A program made the position numbers and the translations under genes. Below the pieces are notes generated by a model. It worked only from the letters and a program-made list of their open reading frames with translations. It was not told the origin of the DNA and ran no database searches. A DNA stretch of 64,000 nt from contig JANCYW010000005.1 of NCBI GenBank assembly GCA_026184775.1, positions 458,501 through 522,500 of the forward strand, given 5' to 3'. The stretch comes from Cyanidium caldarium. Lineage: Eukaryota; Rhodophyta; Bangiophyceae; Cyanidiales; Cyanidiaceae. Numbering within the stretch: the first letter of the stretch is position 1; every line of letters begins with the position of its first letter. This document shows, one piece after another, positions 9,793 through 19,765 of this stretch.

Positions 9793-12774
9793 TTAGGACG
9801 CCGTCGAGTCCGCTGCGCCATTCTCGATATCGGGCTCACTCGACATCCGCTCCGGCGACTGCCTCTCGGTGAGGAGCGTTCGCGCGCGGTGCAGCACCGC
9901 CTCCGGCAGGCCACACATGCGCGCCACCTCGATACCGAACGAGTGACTGGCGGCACCGCGTTCTACTCGATGCAAGAACACGATGCGGCTGTCGTTCCTG
10001 TCAACGACATCCGCGGTCGGTTGTTCCAGCACTGCCATGCGGAAGGTGGCCACATTGGGCAGCGCGGCCTCCAACGAGGCCAGCTCGTGAAAGTGGGTGG
10101 CAAAGATGCAGCGAGCGCGCACGGACGGGCTGGCCAAGTGTTCGGCGACCGCTTGCGCGATGGCCACGCCGTCGGCGGTCGCGGTACCCCGTCCGACCTC
10201 ATCCAACAACACCAGCGAGGCGCGGGTCGCATGCCGCAAAATGGCGCTCGTCTCCGACATCTCCACCACAAAGGTGGACTGCGCGGCGGCAATGTCGTCC
10301 ACCGCGCCCACTCGGGTGAAAATGCGGTCCGAGAGGGAGAGCGTGGCACGGCGCGCCGGCACGAAACTGCCACACTGCGCCATCACCTGGACGAGGGCCA
10401 CCTGCCGCAAGAACACGCTCTTGCCGGACGAGTTGGCACCCATCAGCAGCATCAGGTCGATGTGGCCGTCGCCGATCCGGATCGAGTTGGGCACAAACGG
10501 CGTCTCGGGTGGCAGTGTGCGCTCTACCACCGGATGTCGACCGTCCTCGATTTCCAACCGTCGCGGCGGCTCGTCGGTGGCCGCAACATCCTCCTCGGAA
10601 AGGAATGCCGGACGGCAGTAGCCGTGACGCGCCGCAACCTCTGCAAACCCCAGCAACACATCCAACTCCGCCAACTCCGCACACAGCGTGCGCACCACCG
10701 ACACTCGTTCGGCAAACTGCGCTTGCAGCTCCAGATAGAGCTGCCACTCCTTCCACACCGCCTGCGCCTTGGCCCCGAGGATGGCCTGCTCGCGAGCGCG
10801 CAACTCCGGCGTGACGTACCGTTCCACCGCTTTGAGCGTCTGGCGGCGCGAATAATCCGACGGCAGCGCGATGCCCCCGCCGCTCGCTGCGGTGTCGGCA
10901 GCCAACACCAGCCGTCGGGGTATCTGCAGAAAGTAACCGTGCAGGCTGTGATAACCGACGCGCAGCTGCGAAATGCCGGTGCGCTGCCGTTCGGCGGCCT
11001 CGTACCGGGCGATCCACTCCAGGTCACCGTTGGCACGGTCGCGAAGCTCGTCCAGCTCGGGGTGATACCCGCGGCGGAAGATGGGACGCGCGTCTTGCAC
11101 CGACGGCCGCTTGAAGGGCACCGCAATGGCCGGAGCGCTGGCCCGGCCACTGCCCTTGCGTTTCGTTCGCAGCTCCGGTGGCAGCCGTTCGGCGGCCTCG
11201 ACGTTCAGCTCCTCGTCGGGCGATAGGAACGCTTCGTGCACCGCGCGATACGCCAGCCGAAACAGCGCCTGCTCCGCCGGCGTCCACAATCGCGGCGGCG
11301 TCGTGCAGAGGTCGGAGTCTCGCTCAACACCAACTGCGGCCGCCATCTCCAACAACATCGGCACTTGACTCAGCGACACCGCCAGCGTGTACAGCTCGCG
11401 CGGATTGGCCCGCTGCGTGCCCACCCGTCCGGCCAGCCGCTCCAGATCGGCCACCCGCCGCAATCCGGCCCGCAACCGCTCCCGCTGGCGATGCGCCGTC
11501 GACCAGTGTTGCACCCGGTCCAGCCGTCGCTCGATGAGGCGCCGGTCGCGCGACGGCCGGGTGAGCCAGCGGCGGAGCAGGCGCCCGCCCATGGCGGTTA
11601 CGGTGGCATCCAGCGCCCACAGAAGACTGCCACGTGCGGAACGGCCGTCGCGGATACTGGTCAGAATCTCCAGGTTGCGGATCGCCGTCGCGTCCAGGAT
11701 TAGATGTGACTGCAGCCGATATACCCGCAGCGGTTGCAGCGGCACGGGCGGGCGCCAGCCCGATGACCCCTGCGGCGTCGACGGGTCGGCCGCCGATGCG
11801 CTCGACTCCACACACTCCAGCGTCTGCCGCAGGAACGCCAGCAGCGCGCCCACCGGCGCCAACTGCACTGCATCGGGTGCTGACGAGTCGGCGGCCAGTG
11901 CCGCTTCGACCGAGCCGAAACGCCGTGCCAGGCCGGCCCGCGCCGCATCAGGAGCAAACTCGTCCACCGGCCGCAGCGACACGCTCATGCCAGTGACGGC
12001 GTGGCGAATGCGCTGCTCCATCGAGGGGCACCCGCGCGGCAACAGCACTTCCGAGGGCGAGACGCGGCTCAGCTCGGCGGCGGCCTCGTCGGCGTCGTGC
12101 ACAACAGTGACCGCCAGCTCGCCGGTGGACACATCCACATACGCCAGGCCGATCTCGTCCGCGGGCGATGCCGGCGAGAGAACGCTGGCCGGACATACCG
12201 CCGCCAGATAATTGTTGCGGCGCGCATCCAACAGGGCGGCCTCCATCACCGTGCCCGGGGTCATGCGGCGGGTCAGCTCGCGGCGCAACAGCGTTCCGTC
12301 GGTGGGGCGTCGATCGCCATCCACCTCTTCCACTTGCTCCACCACCGCCACTGCGTAGCCGAGCGCCAGCAACGCCGCACAGTACCGATCCAGCGAGGCC
12401 ACCGGCACGCCGGCCATCGGCACCCGACCGATCTCCTTGCCGGCCTCTTTGCCGGTCAGCGCCAGCTCCAGTTTTTCGTGTAGTGTATGCGCGTCTTCGA
12501 AGAAGGCCTCGAAAAAGTCGCCGCACTGGTACATGAGGACCGCATCCGGATGCGCCTCCTTGACCGAGATATAATGGCGGAAGAGCGGGGTGAGCTTGTC
12601 GCGATCCACCGTCCGGAAACTCTGGCGGCAAGCGAGGTCGAGCTCGTCGTTGTGATGGATGTCGAGCGGTCGGTGGGCGGTGGGCCGTTCCTCCGTGCAG
12701 CCCAGCAAACGTCGATGGAGGGTGGGGCGATCCGGGCAACCCCGGAGGCGAGCGTGCCGCAAGCGTGAGCCCAT
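9793..12774 (-). CDS. mutS: Bacterial-type MutS1 mismatch-repair ATPase, probably organellar
   Basis: A 993-residue MutS. An Arg/His-rich leader without acidic residues in its first dozen positions suggests organelle targeting. The mismatch-binding F-x-E element lies in GDFFEAFFEDA near residue 83. The P-loop reads MGANSSGKS near 777, followed by Walker B LLDEVGRGTA near 855 and FATHFHEL. Phrases such as KEAGKEIGRVPMAGVP and DARRNNYLAAV resemble cyanobacterial MutS1 rather than eukaryotic MSH2-MSH6. There is no GIY-YIG nuclease at the C-terminus, unlike plant MSH1. The P-loop has Ala where Pro is usual (GPN). The ATG at 12774 is preferred; an in-frame ATG at 12984 would add 70 residues and run into the promoter of the divergent gene. 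Plastid or mitochondrial location is inferred. Confidence 0.9.
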   Translation of the reverse strand: MGSRLRHARLRGCPDRPTLHRRLLGCTEERPTAHRPLDIHHNDELDLACRQSFRTVDRDKLTPLFRHYISVKEAHPDAVLMYQCGDFFEAFFEDAHTLHEKLELALTGKEAGKEIGRVPMAGVPVASLDRYCAALLALGYAVAVVEQVEEVDGDRRPTDGTLLRRELTRRMTPGTVMEAALLDARRNNYLAAVCPASVLSPASPADEIGLAYVDVSTGELAVTVVHDADEAAAELSRVSPSEVLLPRGCPSMEQRIRHAVTGMSVSLRPVDEFAPDAARAGLARRFGSVEAALAADSSAPDAVQLAPVGALLAFLRQTLECVESSASAADPSTPQGSSGWRPPVPLQPLRVYRLQSHLILDATAIRNLEILTSIRDGRSARGSLLWALDATVTAMGGRLLRRWLTRPSRDRRLIERRLDRVQHWSTAHRQRERLRAGLRRVADLERLAGRVGTQRANPRELYTLAVSLSQVPMLLEMAAAVGVERDSDLCTTPPRLWTPAEQALFRLAYRAVHEAFLSPDEELNVEAAERLPPELRTKRKGSGRASAPAIAVPFKRPSVQDARPIFRRGYHPELDELRDRANGDLEWIARYEAAERQRTGISQLRVGYHSLHGYFLQIPRRLVLAADTAASGGGIALPSDYSRRQTLKAVERYVTPELRAREQAILGAKAQAVWKEWQLYLELQAQFAERVSVVRTLCAELAELDVLLGFAEVAARHGYCRPAFLSEEDVAATDEPPRRLEIEDGRHPVVERTLPPETPFVPNSIRIGDGHIDLMLLMGANSSGKSVFLRQVALVQVMAQCGSFVPARRATLSLSDRIFTRVGAVDDIAAAQSTFVVEMSETSAILRHATRASLVLLDEVGRGTATADGVAIAQAVAEHLASPSVRARCIFATHFHELASLEAALPNVATFRMAVLEQPTADVVDRNDSRIVFLHRVERGAASHSFGIEVARMCGLPEAVLHRARTLLTERQSPERMSSEPDIENGAADSTAS

Positions 12775-13186
12775 TGCCTGTGACGACCGCCCACCATCTT
12801 GGTGGGAGAAGAATGAATGCCATGAGCGTTTCTGATGTCTGACCACCCCCAACACCCTACTGGCACAGTGTTGCGGACCGCCCACTGTACACCGTTCCAC
12901 CCGACCGCACACACCGCGAAACCCGATCGAAGACGACGCCGCGGCAAACGCCCCCAATTCCTTGACATACTCGTGTCTCTCCATAGATCACAGCGACATT
13001 ATCCACTCCCACTCTCTTCCTCTTCTCCCCAAAGAGGCCTCCGCAGCATCCGGACAGACCTCCGCGCGTTGCACGCGGTCGTGCCGCCGATCCGACGCGG
13101 TGCCGAGAGGACGCGCCCGCGTCCTCCTCCTTCAAAATCGTCACGCACGATTCTGTCACGATGCGCTGCCGCCGGCGCGCTGGCCC
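12775..13186. promoter_or_regulatory. Divergent region between MutS and the VTT gene
   Basis: These 412 bp separate two divergent starts. A perfect inverted repeat, CCCACCA-TCT-TGGTGGG, lies at 12790-12806, 15-32 bases upstream of the preferred MutS ATG. A pyrimidine-rich tract lies near 13008-13036. No gene is supported, although both flanking frames stay open into it. Confidence 0.45.
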
Positions 13187-15094
13187 ATGCGCACTCCCTC
13201 GATCGGGCCGCGCAGGGCAAGAGCGACGGGCGCTGCTGCCGGGTCCGATGGGGTGCACGTCTCGCCGCAAACCGTCTGGAAAGCGGGACGAGACGAATTC
13301 GGCGCCGGGAAACTGGCACAGCGCATGTTGCAGGGGTCGCCACTGTCTCGCGCAATGGGTGGCTCCAATTCGCTAGAGGCGAGTGCGGAGGAGGTAGACG
13401 CGGGCGCGTTGAAATCGGGAATGCGCGCCCCGAACCGACTGCGCAACTCGCTGACCGCGGAGCGGGGGCTCGTTACTGGTGGTAGCGAACAGAACCGAAA
13501 TGCCCATTCCGAAAGAGGCAGTGTGGCGGCGTGCTGGCAGGCCGAGGGGGCAGTGCGGCGGCGGCGGTCGCACAGCGCGACGAGCTTGCCGCAGGTGACG
13601 CCTGCGGATGGGACCGATGTGGGCGACCTGGCGACAACGCCCCGTGCTCTGTCCCGCCTGCCAACGCCGGATGCATCCCTGGGGTGCTTTCGATTAGAAA
13701 AATCTTTGCAAGTAGATGACCGTGCGGATCCTGGAGTGACGGTGCCGCGTGAGCGCTCGGCGTCGAACGCCTCTGCGCCTCGATCCCATCACACTCGCGA
13801 TCCTAACCTCGCGCACTATGCCAGCCAGCAACCGGCATCGCCAAGTCCATCACGACCGACGCCGTCGCTGCCGAACAATGTCTCGCGCCTCGTTGCGCAT
13901 CGGATGGCCCGGTCGGGCAGTCGCACCGCCATCACCATCGGCGCCGCGGAAACGGCGCCGCCGTCACCGTTACCGTCGTCTGCCGCCAGCCCAGCGGCAC
14001 ACCGACACGACGCATCGGTCGACACGGATGGAGCGGACGGGGACGATGAGCGCACCGCCTCCGACGAGTCCGCGTCCTCCGGTGCGCGCCCCCGTCCCTC
14101 TTCCCGGCCGCAACTGCTGGTGCTGGCGGCCGTGTTGGTGTTGGCGCTCGCGCTCGGCGGTGTGCTCGGCCGACGACACCTGATGCGAGCGTTCCGTCAG
14201 GCGCTGGCCATGGCCCAGCGACAACCGGCACCGCTGCGTGCGCTCGTATACTCGGTGCTGTTTGTGGTGCTGGCGGCGCTGGAGTTTCCCGCCTGGGTGT
14301 TGTCCATCGGCGCCGGAGCGCTGTTCGGTTTCTGGTTCGGGCTGGTGTTGGCGCTCCAGTGTGACTTGCTGGCGGCGCTGGTGTGTTTCTACGCCACGCG
14401 CCTGGCGCTGCGCGAGCGCGTCGAGCGCCTGTTGGCGCACTCGTCGCGACAGGCCATGTTCACCGCAGTGAACCGGGCGCTCAACCGCCAGGCGTTCAAG
14501 ATCGTCACCCTGATGCGCATGAGCCCGCTGTTCCCGTTCGCGCTGTCGTCGATGGTGATCGGTATGTCACAGATCCACGCAGGCGTCTTCAGCGTCGGCA
14601 CCGTGCTGGGCATTTTGCCCGGAGTGATTTTCCTGGTGTACACCGGGTCGCAGTTGCGTCTGGGCAGCCGCGCCGTGCTCAGCGAAGCCGACGACGTCGT
14701 GCAGCAGGCGGATGCGGTCATGGCCGGCAGCCGGCGCCTTCAGTTGCTGTTGAAAGCGCTGGGATTGGCCGCATCGCTCGTCGTAGTGATGATCGTGTCG
14801 CGCCTGGCCCATCGGGCCATCCGGGAGGAGATGGAACAGGACGTTGGGGAGAGCGGGGAGAGTGGGGAGCGCGACGGCGATGACGACCCGCGCACGCGAA
14901 TGATGATGAGCGGCGTCGACGAGACTGCCCAGCCGTGGCTGTCGCGGCAGGGACGAGGCGCTTCGGCGGCCGCAAGAAACGCCGGGGGACATCGGGTCGG
15001 CGGGCGCGATGGTGCTGGCGCCGCCGCCGGATCCGTATCCAACACCAAGCGCAGCCCGCACGTCCGCCGCGCCTCGTATACCGATTCGGTGTAA
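13187..15094 (+). CDS. TVP38/TMEM64-family (VTT/DedA-like) membrane protein
   Basis: A 635-residue protein with a long, disordered, basic and Ser/Pro-rich N-terminal half (1-305), then a membrane domain. The first hydrophobic segment is near 310-330. The VTT/SNARE-associated core follows at about 355-500 with the family-typical GAGALFGFWFGL and MRMSPLFPFALSSM stretches, then a GILPGVIFLVYTGSQL segment and a last membrane helix near 528. VTT proteins (TVP38, TMEM41B, VMP1, bacterial DedA) act as lipid scramblases or transporters in the endomembrane system or plastid. The start is uncertain: ATG 13187 is the first in frame, and ATG 13325 would give 589 residues. The C-tail is acidic and then Arg-rich. 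It converges on Sec6 with 81 bp between stops. Confidence 0.8.
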   Translation: MRTPSIGPRRARATGAAAGSDGVHVSPQTVWKAGRDEFGAGKLAQRMLQGSPLSRAMGGSNSLEASAEEVDAGALKSGMRAPNRLRNSLTAERGLVTGGSEQNRNAHSERGSVAACWQAEGAVRRRRSHSATSLPQVTPADGTDVGDLATTPRALSRLPTPDASLGCFRLEKSLQVDDRADPGVTVPRERSASNASAPRSHHTRDPNLAHYASQQPASPSPSRPTPSLPNNVSRLVAHRMARSGSRTAITIGAAETAPPSPLPSSAASPAAHRHDASVDTDGADGDDERTASDESASSGARPRPSSRPQLLVLAAVLVLALALGGVLGRRHLMRAFRQALAMAQRQPAPLRALVYSVLFVVLAALEFPAWVLSIGAGALFGFWFGLVLALQCDLLAALVCFYATRLALRERVERLLAHSSRQAMFTAVNRALNRQAFKIVTLMRMSPLFPFALSSMVIGMSQIHAGVFSVGTVLGILPGVIFLVYTGSQLRLGSRAVLSEADDVVQQADAVMAGSRRLQLLLKALGLAASLVVVMIVSRLAHRAIREEMEQDVGESGESGERDGDDDPRTRMMMSGVDETAQPWLSRQGRGASAAARNAGGHRVGGRDGAGAAAGSVSNTKRSPHVRRASYTDSV

Positions 15095-15175
15095 AGTTGC
15101 GCCTAGCTCCACGCTCGCTCAAGGCATATCGCCCGCAACAGAACACCTCCCTCCGCCACCGCCTCGCCCCCTTCC

Positions 15176-18016
15176 TTACCCGTGTACCGGCGGCTGACCG
15201 CGCGCTTGCCACAACCGACGACATTCGATGCGCGCTGCTGCCGCCCACTCGGGCGTGGCCGCTGCCGCCGAGCGTTGCAGTGCCAGCAGCAGCCGTTCCA
15301 TCATGGACGGTGCCCACAGCTGCAGCGTATCCGCTGCCAAATGCGCCGCCAACAGATGCGCATACGATTCGGCAAAGCAGGCGGCGTTTCCGGCCGAGTC
15401 GAGCATGTCCGCCAGCGCATCCAGCGGCGCCAGGCATCGCGAGGTGATCGCCACCGACGAGCCGCCGCCGTCGTGGATAAAGTAGTCCGCGAAGAGCTGC
15501 CGATCGGCGCGCAGTCGCGCGACAGTGTTCGGCTCGAGGGTGATGCGCGGGCCGCGGGCGGCGCCCACCGCCCGCAGCAGCCGGCTCGGACCGCCGCCAG
15601 TGATGCGGTGTGCCAAACTCTCGCTTCCGCCCTCGTCCGCATCCGCCACAGCTGTCGACTCGGTGGTCGTCAAGGTGTTGGCGGCGGCGGCAACGTTACT
15701 CGCGTTCTTGCGATCGGCGCCCAGCAACAGCGCCAACTGCGCCACGTACCGATCGGCGATGCGTCGGGCGCACTCGGTGAACGCGGCCATCTTGTCGGCG
15801 TCGCGCCGCAGAAACTCGTTGATGTCGCCGAAAAAGTCGGCCACTGTGGCCACCACGCTGCCGGCTACCTCTTCCTCGCCGGCGGCCCAGCCGTGGAGAT
15901 AGAGGCGCGGCCACAGGCCGGGCGCCTCGTCCAGATCCAGAAAGATCACGTTGCAGGCGCGCGTCGCCACGTGCTCCGCGGACACCGCGAATTCGTGCGC
16001 GATGCCGTCCACCGACAGCGAATACTCTGACAACGCTGCACTCCCGGTCGGCGCCTCGGTGTCGGCGGTCGATGACGCGTCGGCGCGCGACCGCGATACC
16101 ACCGGTTCGGTGGACCGATGCGCCTGCGCGTAGATGGCCTGATCTAGCACCGCGTGACAACGCTCGGCAAACTGCCCCGCCAGCTCTTCACAGCGCCGGT
16201 GATTGTTGGCAGCCGCACATATACGCTCCAGCGCCCCGTCGTCGGCATCGTGTCCGTCCAGCGCCGCCGCCGACATCGATCGGTACACCAGTAGCGCGGC
16301 CGCACAGGCATCGCACACCCGCTGCACGAACAGCGGGTTGCCGCGTTGCGCATGCTCCGCCACGATGGCCATCTCGTCGTTGACGATGCGGAACACATCC
16401 ACCGGCGCCTGGGTATATAACGCATTGCTGTCGCCGTACACATCGATCAAACTGGTGGCGTCCACCTCGACACAGTTGCCGATCCAGTGCTTCATCATCT
16501 CCAGGGCGCGCGCCGCATAACCCTCGGAGAGGCGCTGCGACGGCGCGTCCAGCGCCAAATGCAGCGCGGGCGGCCAGGCCGAGAAAGGCGCCGTGTCTTC
16601 GTCGGTGCTGACGGCGGCGGCGCCGGGCGCCAGCGGGTGTTGCGTCGGAAACAGCTTGATCAGGTGTCCATGATACTCCTCGATCCACGATATCAGCGAC
16701 AGGATCTGCTTGCCGGGGATGAGGCTGGCGCGTGCGATCACCGACCAGAACTGCGCGTTGAGCACCTCGTGCGTCTCCACCGCAAAACACTCCAGAAAGT
16801 AGAAACGGCGCGGGAAGAGCGGGTCGATCTGGTCAGCTACCGAGGTCAAGTCCTCCACCAGCGCATCGGCCACCTGCAACACGCGCTCCGCCACCGCGCT
16901 GTCGTCCGCCGGTGCATCGGCGGTGGCAGCGGCGGCAGTATCCACAGCAGGGCGTGCCGCTGCCGAATGGCTGCTGGTGTCGGCCAGTTTTGAGTCGTCC
17001 TCCTCTGCTTCCTCTCCACCGGGCACCAGGTCCGAGATGGCCCCGCGCACCCAGGCGGCCGGCTGCGCCTGCACGCTGCGAAACTGCGCCTCTTCGTGCC
17101 GTCGATCAGCCTCGCGTATCTGCTCCGTGGCGCTGCTCAACTCACATTCCAGCGCGCGGTGGGCCACGGCTTCGTGCACCGCGCCGCGCACGATCGATAT
17201 GCCGAGCTCACCGCGCGCCGACAGCGAATTCACCGCCTCCACCAGCTTGGCACGATCCTCACGCACCAACCGCACACAGTCCTTGATGCGGGCGCGGCAT
17301 TCGTTTTGCACCAGCGTCTCCACGTCGCCGCCGGTGCGCTGATACAGCTCCCCCACCAGCGCCTCCAGCGTCTCCCGCTGTCGTTCCGCATCCACCGCCT
17401 CCTCATCCCCCCGAATGCCCTCGACGTTCCATTCGTTGCGCAGTGCTTGCTCCAGCTGCGTCCGCCGCTCCACCAACTTCACCACGTCAGCGTCCACTTG
17501 CGACAGCGGCTGCTCGCCGCCGAGCATGCCCGCCGCCAGGCCCTCCGCGTCCTCTTCCAGCTCCGCCAGACGCGCCATACCCGCCATCGCCGCTTGCGCA
17601 CAGCGGTAAGCCTGCAATACCTGCTGCACTCGCGCTTGCGGATACAGCGGAGTGCCAGCGGCGCGCCGACCGACCTCGGTCATATCGGCCACCCGGCGAC
17701 AGGCCTCTCGAGTGGCCTTCAGGCTCTCGTTCAGCGGCCGCGCCCACTCATCCAGCATTTCATCGGCCGCGCCCTCTAGCAACTGCAGCTCCTCTGCGGC
17801 ATACCGCTCGCTGCACTGTCGCGCCGCGGCAGCGACGGCCGCCGACGTCGCCGCAGTGCCGTAGGCGTCGGCGTCATCAGCGGCCAGCTCCGGACACCGA
17901 CGCAGTACCTCCGCCGTCACCCGCTCCGTCGCCTCTGCCAGACGGTCTGGCGTTCCTTCGCGCCGCCAGTGCGCCAACGGGTCCATTGAACAACTCGATT
18001 CACTGTCAGCGCCCAT
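15176..18016 (-). CDS. SEC6: Exocyst complex subunit Sec6 (EXOC3)-like
   Basis: A 946-residue, mostly helical protein with an N-terminal coiled-coil-rich half. The best family signal is in the middle (about 400-450): VETHEVLNAQFWSVIARASL followed by ILSLISWIEEYH, which fits the Sec6 MUN/CATCHR core. A C-terminal helical region with FFGDINEFL also fits. Sec6 belongs to the octameric exocyst, which tethers Golgi-derived vesicles at the plasma membrane. The ATG at 18016 gives the N-terminus MGADSESS; the next, at 17986, begins MDPLAHW. Translation from 18127 is open but would intrude on the facing promoter. Assigned from motif resemblance only; another CATCHR tether is the main alternative. Confidence 0.65.
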   Translation of the reverse strand: MGADSESSCSMDPLAHWRREGTPDRLAEATERVTAEVLRRCPELAADDADAYGTAATSAAVAAAARQCSERYAAEELQLLEGAADEMLDEWARPLNESLKATREACRRVADMTEVGRRAAGTPLYPQARVQQVLQAYRCAQAAMAGMARLAELEEDAEGLAAGMLGGEQPLSQVDADVVKLVERRTQLEQALRNEWNVEGIRGDEEAVDAERQRETLEALVGELYQRTGGDVETLVQNECRARIKDCVRLVREDRAKLVEAVNSLSARGELGISIVRGAVHEAVAHRALECELSSATEQIREADRRHEEAQFRSVQAQPAAWVRGAISDLVPGGEEAEEDDSKLADTSSHSAAARPAVDTAAAATADAPADDSAVAERVLQVADALVEDLTSVADQIDPLFPRRFYFLECFAVETHEVLNAQFWSVIARASLIPGKQILSLISWIEEYHGHLIKLFPTQHPLAPGAAAVSTDEDTAPFSAWPPALHLALDAPSQRLSEGYAARALEMMKHWIGNCVEVDATSLIDVYGDSNALYTQAPVDVFRIVNDEMAIVAEHAQRGNPLFVQRVCDACAAALLVYRSMSAAALDGHDADDGALERICAAANNHRRCEELAGQFAERCHAVLDQAIYAQAHRSTEPVVSRSRADASSTADTEAPTGSAALSEYSLSVDGIAHEFAVSAEHVATRACNVIFLDLDEAPGLWPRLYLHGWAAGEEEVAGSVVATVADFFGDINEFLRRDADKMAAFTECARRIADRYVAQLALLLGADRKNASNVAAAANTLTTTESTAVADADEGGSESLAHRITGGGPSRLLRAVGAARGPRITLEPNTVARLRADRQLFADYFIHDGGGSSVAITSRCLAPLDALADMLDSAGNAACFAESYAHLLAAHLAADTLQLWAPSMMERLLLALQRSAAAATPEWAAAARIECRRLWQARGQPPVHG

Positions 18017-18422
18017 GGCGAGCCACCCCACCCCTGGTAGTTGAATGAAAAACAGATCTGACTGGCTGGCAGTGTCCGCTGCGGTGTCTCCGGCCCGGCG
18101 ATGCTGCCGCGCTCGAGCGCCACCCATCGGGAGAGCGTTGCTGCTGCTGCGGCTCTGCCGGGTTTGGAGCAGCGAGGCCGCGATACAGCACCAGGCAGTG
18201 AGGACACTGCCAGAGGGTGCTCTTCGGGAGAGCGATAGGGCGAGTGGAGCGGGTGTCCAGGGCAGCTTGGTGGGTGTTGAGTTGGGTGTCGAGGCGGCGA
18301 ACAGCTGGAGCCATCGGTTGGCGATCGTCAGCGACTTGCAGGCTCAGAACGCGGCGTTCAGGGTGGTCGCGGCGCTTTCGGGCTCGAGTACCGTAGTGAG
18401 TGCTCTCCGGAACCCCATCTTC
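18017..18422. promoter_or_regulatory. Divergent region between Sec6 and DUF1365
   Basis: These 406 bp lie between two divergent starts. The DUF1365 frame is open back to an ATG at 18045, so part of the region could encode an N-terminal targeting extension instead. No distinct element was recognised. Confidence 0.35.
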
Positions 18423-19739
18423 ATGGCTAGCGCGCCGCGGCGCTCGGCGTTGTACTGCGGCACGGTGACGCACTCGCGGCGGCAGCCGAACGCGTACCAG
18501 TTTACGTACTCGGTGTTTTTGGTGTACGTGGATTTGCTGGAGTTGGCGCATCACCGGTGGCGCTTTCCGCCCTGGCCGTTGTTGGGGAGCCATGCGTGGG
18601 TGCCTGCGGTGGCCTGGCTGCAGAAGCGGCATCACCTGAAAGGATTCCAGGGCGGCAGCCGCCGGCGTGACCCTGTTCGAGGACGCCGGCGCACGGAGCC
18701 GGAGCGTCTGGATGATGCGGTGCGGCAGTTGGTGCAGCGCGAGCTGCATCTGGCGGAACCGCCTCGCGGGCCCATCCGCCTGCTCACCAACCTGACGTAC
18801 TGGGGCATCGAGTTCAATCCGGTGTCGTTCTATTACGTGTTTGACGAGGCGGATCAGCGGGTGGAGTATGTGGTAGCGGAGATCAACAACATACCCTGGT
18901 TCGAACAGCACGCCTATGTGTTGCGACCATGCCAGGATGGCGAACCTGCAACAAGGCGCGGTGCGGCGACGGGCGTAGGTCGCAGCAGCGGTGGCGCGAG
19001 CGGCGTTACGGCCGGTTCGGTGGTCGACGACGGCACCGATGATGTCGTCGCAGAGGCGTCGCCACCGCCGCCGTCGGCCGCAGTGACACGCAGCAGTAGC
19101 ACGTGCTGGTTGACCCGACGGGCGCTCGGCGGATCGGCTGCCGCCGGACTGAACGGCAGCAACAACAACAACCACCTCGGTGGCCGATGGGACGACTCCA
19201 ACGCCTTCTTCACCGTGTTCGAGGAGCACCCCAAGGCGTTCCACGTCTCGCCTTTCATCCCCATGGATCGCGTCCACTACAAGTGGCTCTTCTCTCGGCC
19301 CGGTGTGGCTACCGTGCGCGTGTTTGTGGAGTTGCACCGTGCGGCCGCGCCGCGCAACGAAACCAGCGCCGAGTCGGGCAAGTTTTTCGGCGCCAGCCTC
19401 AAGTTGCGACGCGTCGAGCTCACCACCTTCAACCTGATCCTGTGTCTGCTGGTGTACCCGCTGATGACGTTGCAGACGATGCTGGCCATCCACTACGAGG
19501 CGGCCAAGTTGTATTGGCGCGGGTTCCGCTTCTACCCGCACCCGCGCGGGACCCGCACGCTCAGCTCGCAGGCGATCGCGGTCGTCGTGAGGGCATACGA
19601 GTGCGCGGCCGCCGTGCTGCAGTGGCTGATGCACTGTGTGTTGTGCCGACGCGTGCGGCATCGGGGAATGGGGGGTCGTGAGGGGGAGCGGCGGTCGTCG
19701 CCACCCGCCGCCGTGGATATGCGCCAGGAGAGTGGATAG
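18423..19739 (+). CDS. DUF1365 family protein
   Basis: A 438-residue DUF1365 protein. The N-terminus RSALYCGTVTHSRRQPNAYQ and the following FTYSVFLVYVDLLEL match the usual start of bacterial members. Later family landmarks are IRLLTNLTYWGIEFNPVSFY, VAEINNIPWFEQHAY, HPKAFHVSPFIPMD and the C-terminal KLYWRGFRFYPHP. A low-complexity insert (about residues 170-255) interrupts the core. In bacteria DUF1365 genes typically sit between an FAD-dependent amine-oxidase-like gene and a cyclopropane-fatty-acid-synthase-like gene; the biochemical role is not settled, but lipid modification is presumed. Here it ends 26 bp from the end of a gene that fuses exactly those two activities. ATG 18423 matches the family start; an ATG at 18045 would add 126 residues, possibly a targeting sequence. 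Confidence 0.85.
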   Translation: MASAPRRSALYCGTVTHSRRQPNAYQFTYSVFLVYVDLLELAHHRWRFPPWPLLGSHAWVPAVAWLQKRHHLKGFQGGSRRRDPVRGRRRTEPERLDDAVRQLVQRELHLAEPPRGPIRLLTNLTYWGIEFNPVSFYYVFDEADQRVEYVVAEINNIPWFEQHAYVLRPCQDGEPATRRGAATGVGRSSGGASGVTAGSVVDDGTDDVVAEASPPPPSAAVTRSSSTCWLTRRALGGSAAAGLNGSNNNNHLGGRWDDSNAFFTVFEEHPKAFHVSPFIPMDRVHYKWLFSRPGVATVRVFVELHRAAAPRNETSAESGKFFGASLKLRRVELTTFNLILCLLVYPLMTLQTMLAIHYEAAKLYWRGFRFYPHPRGTRTLSSQAIAVVVRAYECAAAVLQWLMHCVLCRRVRHRGMGGREGERRSSPPAAVDMRQESG

Positions 19740-19765
19740 TGTGCCTAGGTGGGGGATCGCTTTAC

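Noticed and set aside
9424-11226. A 600-codon plus-strand frame inside MutS
   Set aside because: Antisense shadow of MutS; no protein-like pattern.
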